Assembly (NCBI GenBank): GCA_946407095.1
Contig: CAMJMR010000005.1
Coordinates: forward strand, 1-64,000
Length of the DNA stretch: 64,000 bases
Direction: 5' to 3'
DNA from: an uncultured Selenomonadales bacterium
Lineage (GTDB): Bacteria > Bacillota > Negativicutes > Selenomonadales > Selenomonadaceae
Shown here: piece after piece, positions 1 to 9,100 of the stretch
How positions within the stretch are numbered: the stretch's first letter is position 1
Layout of the letters: every line of letters starts with the position of its first letter
Translations under genes and position numbers: made by a program
Notes under the pieces: model-generated
Told to the model about the DNA's origin: nothing
The model's database searches: none
The model's input: the letters and a program-made list of their open reading frames with translations, nothing else

Positions 1-59
1 CTTGCTTCTGTCGTTATTCACTTTTAATTTACCAACAACCCCTAAGCAAAAGGGCGCAA

Positions 60-300
60 AGACAGCTTTTAATGGTTATTAACTACTTTCTTTCAGCGAG
101 GAAAGAAAGTAGCAAAGAAACTCGCCACTGCGCGTGGAGCGGCTACCAATCGTCGCCGAAGCGTCCGCGCTACCCGAAGCCATGTGTGCCGGCAAAGAAA
201 CATCCTTGTTTCTGTTGCCGGCGGCCGCCCGTCCATGGGCGGCCTCGTCCTCTGAAACTTATCACGACTCAAAAAAAATCCTCCGCACATGACGGAGGCA
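60..300 (+). repeat. Dispersed L element copy (hairpin ACTTTCTTTC/GAAAGAAAGT, GCCGGC hairpin, GGCCGCCC..GGGCGGCC module)
   Basis: Shares module order and near-identical motifs with copies near 3932, 17793, 26257, 28865, 31895, 38010, 44930, 54735 and 60726. Confidence 0.75.
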
Positions 301-308
301 ACAACTGA

Positions 309-647
309 TTAACGTTTCTTGAAGAGATATCGTCTGCAAATGAATTCGCCCACTGCTACGCCGACAAGCGACGCGATAAAGCCCCGCCAGCCGCTGCGAT
401 AGGTGCACGCCGCCATAATCGGCAAAATGATTATCGCTTTGACTTTAAGTTCGGTGTGCGTGCTGAAAAATTTCTTCAGCCGCCGCTTGCTGTCCTGCCA
501 ATTGTAAATGGCATTGCCGAAGCACCAGGCGAGTATCGCCGTCACCAAGCCGACCCAACCGTTATAGTACACGCCCCATGCGCCGAACGGGATAAAGCAC
601 AAAAGCAGGAAGCGCGTCTTGCCGAGTCTTCGCACAAAATTTTTCAC
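309..647 (-). CDS. Small hydrophobic membrane protein
   Basis: 112 aa ORF with hydrophobic repeats; first gene of a co-directional set with the next two ORFs. Confidence 0.6.
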   Translation of the reverse strand: MKNFVRRLGKTRFLLLCFIPFGAWGVYYNGWVGLVTAILAWCFGNAIYNWQDSKRRLKKFFSTHTELKVKAIIILPIMAACTYRSGWRGFIASLVGVAVGEFICRRYLFKKR

Positions 648-656
648 AGCCTCACC

Positions 657-839
657 TCATCTCAAGCGACGATTGCCGCGTTTGCGCTCGCGATAGATTA
701 TCAGCAAAGAATAAGTCGTAAAGCCCATTACAAAGCCGGAAAACAAATCCATCCAACTTTTAATCGTGCCGACAATCATCAGAATCGCCATAATGATAAA
801 GTAACCAATGCACCACCTGATGTAAAATTTTTGGCTCAT
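657..839 (-). CDS. Small membrane protein, one copy of a two-helix module (MSQKFYIRWCIGYF...)
   Basis: In-frame ATG at 839 overlaps the stop of the upstream gene (ATGA); similar to modules in 836..1198. Confidence 0.55.
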   Translation of the reverse strand: MSQKFYIRWCIGYFIIMAILMIVGTIKSWMDLFSGFVMGFTTYSLLIIYRERKRGNRRLR

Positions 840-1198
840 GATACGCGCCTCCTCCGATTTTGTTCTTGTCCGATAAAACTTTCTGTCAAGCCGGTCAGTG
901 CCAAGCCATATACCAATCCTAAAATCCAATCCGACCAAGTCATAGGTTTGCCCAAAATGTAACAAAGCGTCAACGTGACGAGAATAAACGCGTAAAATAT
1001 TTGTCGTCCCGAAAAACCGCTTAGCTTGTTGCGCCGCCGTCTGATGTATATCGCAATCAAGTTAGACACTGCCAAGCCGTAAGCCAAGCCCGAAATCCAA
1101 TCATCCCAAGTCGCAATCACGTCGCCGAAAACATAACAAGCCGTCAACGCTGCAAGAATGATTATGTATGCCACTCTGACCCAAAAAACACCAATCAC
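836..1198 (-). CDS. Small membrane protein with internally duplicated module
   Basis: Two internal copies: TWDDWISGLAYGLA..IYIRRRRNK and TWSDWILGLVYGLA.. Confidence 0.65.
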   Translation of the reverse strand: MIGVFWVRVAYIIILAALTACYVFGDVIATWDDWISGLAYGLAVSNLIAIYIRRRRNKLSGFSGRQIFYAFILVTLTLCYILGKPMTWSDWILGLVYGLALTGLTESFIGQEQNRRRRVS

Positions 1199-1323
1199 GA
1201 CGCCCGCCCTCCTTTAGGCGAAATTATAAACGAAAAAACTTTTCGCGTCGACAAAATTTTTTGACAAGCACGCGGCGGCAAGATACAATGCCTAAAATAT
1301 TTTTGTAGCAAAGGAGTTTTAAC

Positions 1324-2103
1324 ATGAAGAAAATTTTTTTGCCGCTGATGTTAATGCTTTTCTTGCTGACAAGTTGCGGCGGCGACTTCAAGACAAAAGA
1401 AAAACTCGTTATCGGGCTCGACGACGACTTTGCGCCGATGGGCTTTCATAATGCGCAAAATGAACTCGTCGGCTTTGACGTCGACCTCGCAAGGGAAACT
1501 GCCAAACGCATGGACGTTGAGTTTGAATTCAAGCCAATCGACTGGGACAAGAAAAAAGACGCGCTCACTTCCGGCGACGTCGACCTTATCTGGAACGGGC
1601 TCGACATAACCGCTGAGCGCAAGGAATATATGATTTTCACGCGGCCTTACATGGACGACCGCCAAATTTTTTTGGTAAAGAAAAATAACGAACACGCCAT
1701 TCATTCCGAAGGCGACCTCGAAGGCAAAGTCGTCGGCACGCAAGCCGGCTCCACCGCCGAAAATTATCTGAATCAAGCCGTCGAACTCAATGACAAGTTC
1801 AAAGAGCACAAGACCTACAACAAATTCAAGGATGCAGTTCAAGCCTTGAAAGACGCCGAAATTGACGTACTCGTTTGCGACGAAATGATTGCCCGCTACG
1901 AGCTCAACACCGCCTCGGCTGACCAACTGGAAATAGTGGACGTGCGGACAGGCTACGTCACGGAAATGGCTGTCGGCTTCCGCAAGGACGATACCGCCCT
2001 GCGCGACAAAGTTCAGGCTGCCTTCGACGATATGGTTAAGGACGGCACCGCCAAAGAAATTTCCGAGCGTTGGTTTCACGCCGACCTTATCAAGGCGCGC
2101 TGA
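1324..2103 (+). CDS. Amino-acid ABC transporter substrate-binding lipoprotein (family 3), paralog 1
   Basis: Lipobox LLTSCGG; ERKEYMIFTRPYMD, GTQAGST motifs of SBP_bac_3. Confidence 0.93.
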   Translation: MKKIFLPLMLMLFLLTSCGGDFKTKEKLVIGLDDDFAPMGFHNAQNELVGFDVDLARETAKRMDVEFEFKPIDWDKKKDALTSGDVDLIWNGLDITAERKEYMIFTRPYMDDRQIFLVKKNNEHAIHSEGDLEGKVVGTQAGSTAENYLNQAVELNDKFKEHKTYNKFKDAVQALKDAEIDVLVCDEMIARYELNTASADQLEIVDVRTGYVTEMAVGFRKDDTALRDKVQAAFDDMVKDGTAKEISERWFHADLIKAR

Positions 2104-2138
2104 TTCAATCGAAAATCTAAAGCAAAGGGGTTTTTAAC

Positions 2139-2936
2139 GTGAAAAGGTTTCTTCTGCTGTTGCTGCTGATAACTTTGACGGTTAGCGGCTGCGGCGGCGA
2201 AAAGGGCGCAAATCCCGCCGACAAATACGGCGACAAGCTTGTCGTAGGGATTGACGACGAATACGCGCCCATGGGCTTCCGCGACGCTAAAGGCGAAATT
2301 ATCGGCTTCGACGTCGACCTTGCCAAGGAGGCCTCAAAGCGCATGGGCGTCAAATTTGAATTCTTGCCAATCGACTGGAACAACAAGGAAAAGGAACTCG
2401 AATCTGGGCGAATCGACATAATCTGGAACGGGCTCGACATAACGCCCGAACGCAAAGAGCATATCCTTTACAGCAAGCCCTACATGGACAATCGGCAAAT
2501 TTTGCTAGTCAAAAAGGACAATAATCAAGGCATCCGCGCCGAAAGCGACTTGGCGGGCAAAAGCGTCGGCACGCAAGCCGGCTCCAATTCCGAAACTTAC
2601 GTCCACCAAAACGAGGCTCTCAAGAACACTTTCAAGGAATTCAAGACTTATCGCAACTTCAGAGACGCGTTTAACGAATTGGAAGGCGGCGCGGTTGACG
2701 TGCTGATTGTCGACGAATTGGCAGGGCGTTACGAAATGAGCAAGGTGCCCAGCAAGTTTGACCCAATCGAAGTGACAATCGGCCCCGTCACGGAAATTGG
2801 AATCGGCTTCCGCAAGGAGGATACTGCCTTGCGCGACAAAGTCCAGAAAGTTTTCGACGATATGATTAGGGACGGCACTGCGCGGAAAATTTCAGAGCAT
2901 TGGTTCCAAGCCGACCTGATTAAAACTTCCAGATAA
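2139..2936 (+). CDS. Amino-acid ABC transporter substrate-binding lipoprotein, paralog 2
   Basis: SBP_bac_3 motifs; lipobox VSGCGG. Confidence 0.93.
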   Translation: MKRFLLLLLLITLTVSGCGGEKGANPADKYGDKLVVGIDDEYAPMGFRDAKGEIIGFDVDLAKEASKRMGVKFEFLPIDWNNKEKELESGRIDIIWNGLDITPERKEHILYSKPYMDNRQILLVKKDNNQGIRAESDLAGKSVGTQAGSNSETYVHQNEALKNTFKEFKTYRNFRDAFNELEGGAVDVLIVDELAGRYEMSKVPSKFDPIEVTIGPVTEIGIGFRKEDTALRDKVQKVFDDMIRDGTARKISEHWFQADLIKTSR

Positions 2937-3100
2937 AATGCGCGGCATCGGGCTGGCAATGCGTTCCGGCGCGGCGATTCGTTGAAGTTGTCGGACAGCT
3001 AATCGCGCTTTCTGTTCCGCCACTTCTAAAGTGGCCGCGGGAAATTTCAGAGCATTGGTTCCAAGCCGACCTGATTAAAGCTTCCAGATAACCTGCGCGG
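2881..3100. repeat. S element (about 2946-3035) flanked by 65-bp direct repeats of the SBP2 gene 3' end (2881-2945 and 3036-3100)
   Basis: About 61/65 identities by eye; interior matches the reverse complement of the S element at 8970-9040. Confidence 0.85.
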
Positions 3101-3146
3101 TGCCCGTAATCAAGAAACTATCGGCTGTCCAAGGAGTTTTCTGCAG

Positions 3147-3926
3147 ATGAAGAAATTTTTTTTGCCGCTGATGCTGATGATTTTCCTGCTGACAGGTTGC
3201 GGCAGAGACTCCGACTTAAAAGAAACACTTATAATCGGCGTCGACGACGAATTTGCGCCTTTTGCCTTCCACAACGAGCGAAACGAGCTTGTCGGCTTCG
3301 ACATTGACCTTGCCAAGGAGGCGGCGAGGCGTATGGGCGTCAAGGCGGAATTCAAATCGATAGCCTGGGACAACAAAGAGTCCGAAATAACCTCCGGCGA
3401 TGTTGACATGATTTGGAACGGGCTGGATATTCTGGACGAATACAAGGAATACATGATTTTCAGCAAGCCCTACATGGACAATCGGCAAATCATCATGATA
3501 AGGAAGCGCGACGCGCACAATATTCTTTCGCCGGGCGATTTGGCGGGCAAAGTCGTCGGCACGCAAGCGGGCTCAAATGCCGAGACTTACATAAACGAAC
3601 ACCCCGAAATCAAAAGGCATTTCGCTGACTTCAAGACCTATCGCAATATCAAAGCGGAATTCACGGCATTGGAAAACGGCATGGTCGACGCGCTGATTAT
3701 CGACGAAATTGCAGGGCGTTACGAGATTCTGAAGCGTCCCGACGTGTTCAAGTCTTTTGAAGTTACGGTCGGAGCCGTCACCGAGTTTGGCATAGGTTTT
3801 CGCAAAAGTGACACGGCATTGCGCGACAAAGTTCAGGCCGCCTTCGGCAGCATGACAGCCGACGGCACTGCGCAGAAAATTTCCAAGCAATGGTTTCACG
3901 CCGACCTTATCAAATCGCGCAAGTGA
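3147..3926 (+). CDS. Amino-acid ABC transporter substrate-binding lipoprotein, paralog 3
   Basis: SBP_bac_3 motifs; lipobox LLTGCGR. Confidence 0.93.
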   Translation: MKKFFLPLMLMIFLLTGCGRDSDLKETLIIGVDDEFAPFAFHNERNELVGFDIDLAKEAARRMGVKAEFKSIAWDNKESEITSGDVDMIWNGLDILDEYKEYMIFSKPYMDNRQIIMIRKRDAHNILSPGDLAGKVVGTQAGSNAETYINEHPEIKRHFADFKTYRNIKAEFTALENGMVDALIIDEIAGRYEILKRPDVFKSFEVTVGAVTEFGIGFRKSDTALRDKVQAAFGSMTADGTAQKISKQWFHADLIKSRK

Positions 3927-3931
3927 AGGGC

Positions 3932-4181
3932 GGGGGCTGTCGGCAATTAACGAGTAAGCTGCAGAGGACGAGGGCGCGCATGGACGCGCGCCCGCCGCGA
4001 CTTCGACGCGTGATGCGTCGACAGCGGCACGAGCGGCTTCGGTTGACGCGGACGTTTCGGCGGTGGTCGGCTACCGCCCCGCGCGTAGCGGCGAGTTTCT
4101 TTGCTACTTTCTTTCCTCGGTGAAAGAAAGTAGATTTAAAACGCCGAATCAGAGCCGACAAATCTCATTTACCAACAACCC
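3932..4181 (-). repeat. L element copy with terminal GGGCTGTCGGCAA ... TTTACCAACAACCC
   Basis: Inverted ends plus shared internal hairpin modules. Confidence 0.8.
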
Positions 4182-4300
4182 GCGCCGCGTTTCATTTTGT
4201 TTTCAAAAAGTTTTCCTGCCGCGCTTGCAATGGCTTTAACGGTAAAGTATAATGCAACGCGGTTTATTTATTTTCCGTTAAGAAAGGAAGTTTCGGCAGT

Positions 4301-5107
4301 ATGAAAAAATTTTTTATGGCGGCGTTGCTCCTCGTGACGATGGTCTTTACAGGCTGCGGCGGCGATAAGGCTCCCGCCAAAACTGACGGCGGCGCGACCG
4401 AAGAATCCAAAATCGTTATCGGGCTCGACGACGAATACGCGCCTATGGGCTTCAAGAACGAACAGAACGAAATCGTCGGCTTCGACGTTGACCTCGCCAA
4501 GGAGGCTGCCAAGCGTCTCAACTCGAAAGTCGAATTCAAGGCAATCGATTGGAACAGCAAGGAGGCCGAACTCAAGAGCGGGCGCATTGACATCATCTGG
4601 AACGGGCTCGACATCACGCCCGAACGCCAAGAGAACATGCTTTTCAGCGACCCCTACATGGACAATCGTCAAATCATCTTCGTGAAGAAGGGCAACGACC
4701 AAGGCATCATGGCTGAAGCCGATTTGGCGGGCAAGTCTGTCGGTACGCAAGCGGGCTCCACCGCCGAGGCTTACATTGACAAGACCGACGGGTTCAAAGA
4801 CAGTTTCCGCGAATTCAAGACTTACGGCGACTACGTGAGCGCGTTCATGGATTTGGAAAACGGCAGGATTGACGCGCTGGTTTGCGACGAGATTGTCGGG
4901 CGTTACGCCATGAGCAAGCAGGGCGACAAGTTCGACGCGCTTAACGTGACTGTCGGCCCCGTGAGCGAATTCGGTTTCGCCTTCCGCAAGGACAACACCG
5001 AATTGCGCGACAAAGTTCAGAAAGTATTCGACGAAATGGTTGCAGACGGTTCCGCCGCGAAAATTTCAGAGCAATGGTTCGGCGCAGACCTCCTCAAGAA
5101 AAAATAA
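4301..5107 (+). CDS. Amino-acid ABC transporter substrate-binding lipoprotein, paralog 4
   Basis: SBP_bac_3 motifs; lipobox FTGCGG. Confidence 0.93.
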   Translation: MKKFFMAALLLVTMVFTGCGGDKAPAKTDGGATEESKIVIGLDDEYAPMGFKNEQNEIVGFDVDLAKEAAKRLNSKVEFKAIDWNSKEAELKSGRIDIIWNGLDITPERQENMLFSDPYMDNRQIIFVKKGNDQGIMAEADLAGKSVGTQAGSTAEAYIDKTDGFKDSFREFKTYGDYVSAFMDLENGRIDALVCDEIVGRYAMSKQGDKFDALNVTVGPVSEFGFAFRKDNTELRDKVQKVFDEMVADGSAAKISEQWFGADLLKKK

Positions 5108-5171
5108 TCGGCAGTTGCTAACGGCTAAACAGTGACCGCCGTCGTGAGACGGGAGTTAGGGAATACCTGTT

Positions 5172-5816
5172 ATGGAAAAATTTTTCGATATGACGGTCCT
5201 CATCTTGGAGGGCGCACAAGTCACGTTAGAAATTTTCTTCGTGACTTTAATTTTGAGCTTGCCAATCGGTGCGCTGGCGGCTTTGGGCAGAATCTCAAGC
5301 TTCGCGCCGCTAAGATACCTGATGGAATTCTACGTCTGGATAATGCGCGGCACGCCGTTGATGTTGCAGCTGTTGTTCGTGTATTTCGCGCTTCCGATGG
5401 TCGGGATAATGTTGCCGGACATAGCGGCGGCGTTGCTTGCCTTCACGCTGAATTATGCCGCGTACTTCGCAGAAATTTTCCGCGCAGGCATTCAAGCGAT
5501 ACCGCGCGGGCAATACGAGGCGGCGAAAGCTCTGGGGCTCAAGCACTGGCAGATGATGCGCTACATAATCTTCCCGCAAGTCTTGCGCGTCGTCCTGCCG
5601 CCGATTTCCAACGAAACGATTAATCTGGTCAAAGACACGTCGCTGATTTACATTCTGGCAATGAACGACTTGCTTAGGGTGGCGCGCACAATCGTCCAGC
5701 GCGAATTCGATATGACGCCGTTCGTTATCGCGGGCATATTCTACTTGGCAATGACGGCGGTGCTGACGTGGATTTTCAAAAAGCTCGAACAACGTTACGG
5801 CTCGTATGAAACTTAA
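5172..5816 (+). CDS. Amino-acid ABC transporter permease (His/Glu/Gln/Arg type)
   Basis: Permease motif EAAKALGLKHWQMMRYIIFPQVLRVVLPP. Confidence 0.93.
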   Translation: MEKFFDMTVLILEGAQVTLEIFFVTLILSLPIGALAALGRISSFAPLRYLMEFYVWIMRGTPLMLQLLFVYFALPMVGIMLPDIAAALLAFTLNYAAYFAEIFRAGIQAIPRGQYEAAKALGLKHWQMMRYIIFPQVLRVVLPPISNETINLVKDTSLIYILAMNDLLRVARTIVQREFDMTPFVIAGIFYLAMTAVLTWIFKKLEQRYGSYET

Positions 5817-5819
5817 TTA

Positions 5820-5885
5820 GGCGATAGGCGATAGGTGATAGCTTATAAGCTCTTCCTATTCCCTATCAGCTATAGGTTATCAGCT
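5820..5885. repeat. Heptamer-type tandem repeat (GCGATAG GCGATAG GTGATAG) with a nearby inverted segment
   Basis: Direct reading. Confidence 0.7.
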
Positions 5886-5906
5886 TTCAGTGAGGAGGCT
5901 TTAGGG

Positions 5907-7397
5907 TTGATTAGGAAAATTTTGCTGAGTCTCCTCATTTTGATTGCGGCGACTTCGGCGGCTCAAGCGGAAGAGCAAAAGGCAGAACCGACCTTCAACG
6001 ACCGCAAGGCGAATTTGGCGGAGGTGCGTTCGTTGCGTGTGGGCTACGGCGCGGGGACGGTGCGCATCGTCCTGGACGTGACCAAGAAAGTCGAATTCAC
6101 CGAATCCTACGCCGAAAATCCCTCGCGCATGATTCTCGACCTGAAAGACGCCTGGCTTAATCCCAACGTTCAGCGCGAAACCGAAATTAAATCGCTGGCG
6201 GCAAAAAAAATCCGAATCGCGCAATTCGACCCGTCGACCGTCCGCATCGTCATCGAAACTATGGCCGATACGAAAATGTTCAATCTTGGCGGCGGCACTA
6301 CAGGGCACCGCTTCGTTATCGACATAGGCAACGCCGAATTCAAAGAGACTGCCGAGCCCGTCAAGCCCGAACCCGTTAAGACCGACGACCCTAACTCTGA
6401 AACCGTCAAGCCTAAGCCTGTCGAAGTTCCGAAAGACGTTGAAGTTATGGACGACGACGACTTGAAGAAGCAACAGGAACGCGAGCTTAAAGAAAAGCAA
6501 GAGCAGCTTGTCAAGGAACAGCGCGAACGCGAAAAGGCCCTTCAGGAAAAAGAGGAACGCGAAAAGAAGGAACGCGAGCTTAAGGAAAAGAAAGAGCGCG
6601 AGCTCAAAGAGCAAAAAGAACGCGAACTCAAGGAAGAAAAAGAAAAACGCATACGGGAACAGCGCGAGCGCGAAAAGGAACTCAAGGAAAAGGAAAAGCA
6701 GGCTAAGCGCGACAAGAAAGACAAAGCTAAGGACAAGTCTAAGGAAAAGGACGCCGACAAGGATAAGAAGCATGACGAGGCGTTTAAGGATTTGGAGGAG
6801 GACTTGGAAGAAATTACCGCGTTGCAAGGCAAACTTATCGCAATCGACCCTGGGCACGGCGGCAACGACGCTGGAGCTATCGGACCTACGGGCGTAATGG
6901 AAAAGAACGTCACGCTCAAAGTTGCGCTTGAACTCAAGAAACTGCTTGAGGCTGAAGGCGCGACCGTCATCATGACACGCGAGACCGACACGACCGTTTC
7001 CGAAAAGGGCGCGAAGGCCTCCGACATCGAAGAACTCGGCGCAAGATGTGCTGTCGGCAACAGGGCGGGCGCACACATTTTCATTTCGATTCACGCCGAC
7101 AGTTTCACGCGACCCGAAGCGCGCGGCACGACGGGCTACTACTACAGCAAGGGCTCCGGCGCAGGACAGAGGCTTGCCGACTGCATTCGCCGCAACCTCG
7201 TCGAACAACTCGGCACGCCCAGTCGCGGTACGCAGCCTTGCAACTTCTACGTCGTGAAAAATACCGACATGCCCGCCACGCTCATCGAATTGGGCTTTAT
7301 CTCGAACAAGGAAGAGGAAAAGCTCCTCGACTCGAAGGAAGGCGTGCGGAAGGCCGCGCAGGGCATTCTTGACGGCATCGAAGACTATTTCGGTTGA
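5907..7397 (+). CDS. N-acetylmuramoyl-L-alanine amidase with AMIN domain, long K/E/R-rich linker and Amidase_3 domain
   Basis: Likely TTG start after GAGGAGG; C-term IAIDPGHGGNDAGAIGPTG...FISIHADSF...LIELGFISNKEEE. Confidence 0.9.
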   Translation: MIRKILLSLLILIAATSAAQAEEQKAEPTFNDRKANLAEVRSLRVGYGAGTVRIVLDVTKKVEFTESYAENPSRMILDLKDAWLNPNVQRETEIKSLAAKKIRIAQFDPSTVRIVIETMADTKMFNLGGGTTGHRFVIDIGNAEFKETAEPVKPEPVKTDDPNSETVKPKPVEVPKDVEVMDDDDLKKQQERELKEKQEQLVKEQREREKALQEKEEREKKERELKEKKERELKEQKERELKEEKEKRIREQREREKELKEKEKQAKRDKKDKAKDKSKEKDADKDKKHDEAFKDLEEDLEEITALQGKLIAIDPGHGGNDAGAIGPTGVMEKNVTLKVALELKKLLEAEGATVIMTRETDTTVSEKGAKASDIEELGARCAVGNRAGAHIFISIHADSFTRPEARGTTGYYYSKGSGAGQRLADCIRRNLVEQLGTPSRGTQPCNFYVVKNTDMPATLIELGFISNKEEEKLLDSKEGVRKAAQGILDGIEDYFG

Positions 7398-7402
7398 TAA
7401 AA

Positions 7403-7436
7403 TTTTCCCCGTATTGTCGCGGGGATTTTTTTTTGC
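7403..7436 (+). terminator. Rho-independent terminator
   Basis: CCCCG..CGGGG stem followed by T9. Confidence 0.75.
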
Positions 7437-7470
7437 TATCATTGCCAAAAACTTTTGGAGGGAAATTTCC

Positions 7471-8490
7471 ATGACGATTATAGTAACGGGCGGCGCGGGC
7501 TTCATCGGCGGCAATTTCGTTTACTACGAGCTCAAGCATCACCCCGAAGACAAAATCATTTGCCTCGACAAGCTGACCTACGCCGGCAACCTTGAAACTT
7601 TGTCCGACGCGCAGGGCAATCCGCAATTCAAATTCGTCCGCGCAGACATCGCCGACCGTCAAGCCGTGTACAAGCTCTTTGAGACCGAAAAGCCCGACAT
7701 CGTCGTGAACTTCGCGGCTGAAAGTCACGTCGACCGCTCAATCGAAGACCCCGAACTTTTCTTGCGCACCAACATCATCGGCACCAGCGTTTTGCTTGAC
7801 GCCTGCAGACAATACGGCATCAAACGCTTTCATCAAGTTTCGACCGACGAAGTTTACGGCGACTTGCCGCTTGACCGCCCCGACCTGTTCTTCACCGAGA
7901 CGACCAACCTGCACACGTCCAGCCCCTATTCCGCGAGCAAGGCCGCCGCTGATTTGCTGGTTCAAGCCTACCAGCGCACCTATCAAATCCCTGCGACTAT
8001 CAGCCGTTGCTCCAACAACTACGGGCCTTATCACTTCCCCGAAAAGCTGATTCCGCTCATGATTATCAACGCGCTCCACGGAAAGAAGCTACCCGTCTAC
8101 GGCAAGGGCATTAACGTTCGCGATTGGCTTTACGTCGAGGATCACTGCGCGGCTATCGATTTGATAATTCGGCGCGGCACTGTCGGCGAGATTTACAACA
8201 TCGGCGGGCACAACGAGCGAGCCAATATCGACGTCGTCAAAACGATTCTGCGCATTTTGGGCAAGGGCGAGGACTTGATTGAGTTCGTCACCGACCGCAA
8301 GGGGCACGACCAACGCTACGCCATTGACCCGACGAAAATCACCAACGAGCTGGGCTGGACGCCACAAACGAAATTCGACGACGGCATAAGGAAAACTGTC
8401 GCCTGGTACTTGGACAATCGCGCTTGGTGGGAAAAAATCATCAGCGGCGAGTACAAAAACTACTACGCCAAAATGTACAACAATCGCTGA
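7471..8490 (+). CDS. rfbB: dTDP-glucose 4,6-dehydratase
   Basis: TGGAGFIGGNF, SPYSASKAAADLLVQAYQRTY, NNYGPYHFPEKLIPL; ATG 7471 after GGAGGG. Confidence 0.92.
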   Translation: MTIIVTGGAGFIGGNFVYYELKHHPEDKIICLDKLTYAGNLETLSDAQGNPQFKFVRADIADRQAVYKLFETEKPDIVVNFAAESHVDRSIEDPELFLRTNIIGTSVLLDACRQYGIKRFHQVSTDEVYGDLPLDRPDLFFTETTNLHTSSPYSASKAAADLLVQAYQRTYQIPATISRCSNNYGPYHFPEKLIPLMIINALHGKKLPVYGKGINVRDWLYVEDHCAAIDLIIRRGTVGEIYNIGGHNERANIDVVKTILRILGKGEDLIEFVTDRKGHDQRYAIDPTKITNELGWTPQTKFDDGIRKTVAWYLDNRAWWEKIISGEYKNYYAKMYNNR

Positions 8491-8503
8491 CGGAGAAATT
8501 TTC

Positions 8504-8932
8504 ATGCGCTATATTTATCCCGCGATTTTCACGCCCGACAAAGAGCTTGAAGGTTATTACGTCGTCGAATTCCCTGACATTGAAGCCGCCGTCACGCAGG
8601 GGAAAAACTTTTCGGACGCACGGTGCATGGCAAAGGACGTTTTGAGTTTGGCGTTAATGAACATGGAACGCGGCGGCAGAAAGATTCCCAACCCGACTGC
8701 GCCGACAAGCATACAAGTTGACGGCGGCGAAATCGTTATGTTGATTGATGCCGACACCGACGCTTACAAGAAAATTTTTCGTAGCGGGCGGTCTCGTCAT
8801 GAGGTTTGGTACAGCCCGATAACCGAGCGAAATTTTTTTGTCATTAAGGATAACGACGACGACGTTTGCAAAAGATTGGCGCAAATTCTCGCGAAAATTT
8901 CGGGCGTAAATTTGAGCAAGCTTTATGAGTAA
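8504..8932 (+). CDS. HicB-like (partial RNase H fold) protein without adjacent HicA
   Basis: N-terminal YIYPAIFTPDKELEGYYVVEFPDIEAAVTQG typical of HicB-like proteins. Confidence 0.65.
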   Translation: MRYIYPAIFTPDKELEGYYVVEFPDIEAAVTQGKNFSDARCMAKDVLSLALMNMERGGRKIPNPTAPTSIQVDGGEIVMLIDADTDAYKKIFRSGRSRHEVWYSPITERNFFVIKDNDDDVCKRLAQILAKISGVNLSKLYE

Positions 8933-9100
8933 AAAATTTTTGCGAAGCGGCTACACGACGGGGGCCTGCGGCCACTTTAAAAGTGGCGGAACAGTTAGCG
9001 CGTTGCAACGTCCGACAAGTTCAGCAAATCGCCGCGCTCAAGCAAGGTAATAATCTTATGAAAAAAATTCTTCGGAGCGGCTACACGACGGGAGCCTGCG
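8925..9100. repeat. S element (about 8970-9045) between two copies of the cbiD 5' end
   Basis: ATGAGTAAAAAATTTTTGCGAAGCGGCTACACGACGGGGGCCTGCG at 8925 and ATGAAAAAAATTCTTCGGAGCGGCTACACGACGGGAGCCTGCG at 9058. Confidence 0.85.

Noticed and set aside
72-308. ORFs inside L elements (72..308, 93..290, 3890..4123, 3910..4161, 37996..38214) as small proteins
   Set aside because: Translate hairpin repeat DNA; frames not conserved between copies, while base pairing is.
5901-7514. Long antisense ORF (537 aa) opposite the amidase gene
   Set aside because: Shadow ORF from codon bias and the A/G-rich linker; Phe/Leu-rich low-complexity translation with no family motifs.
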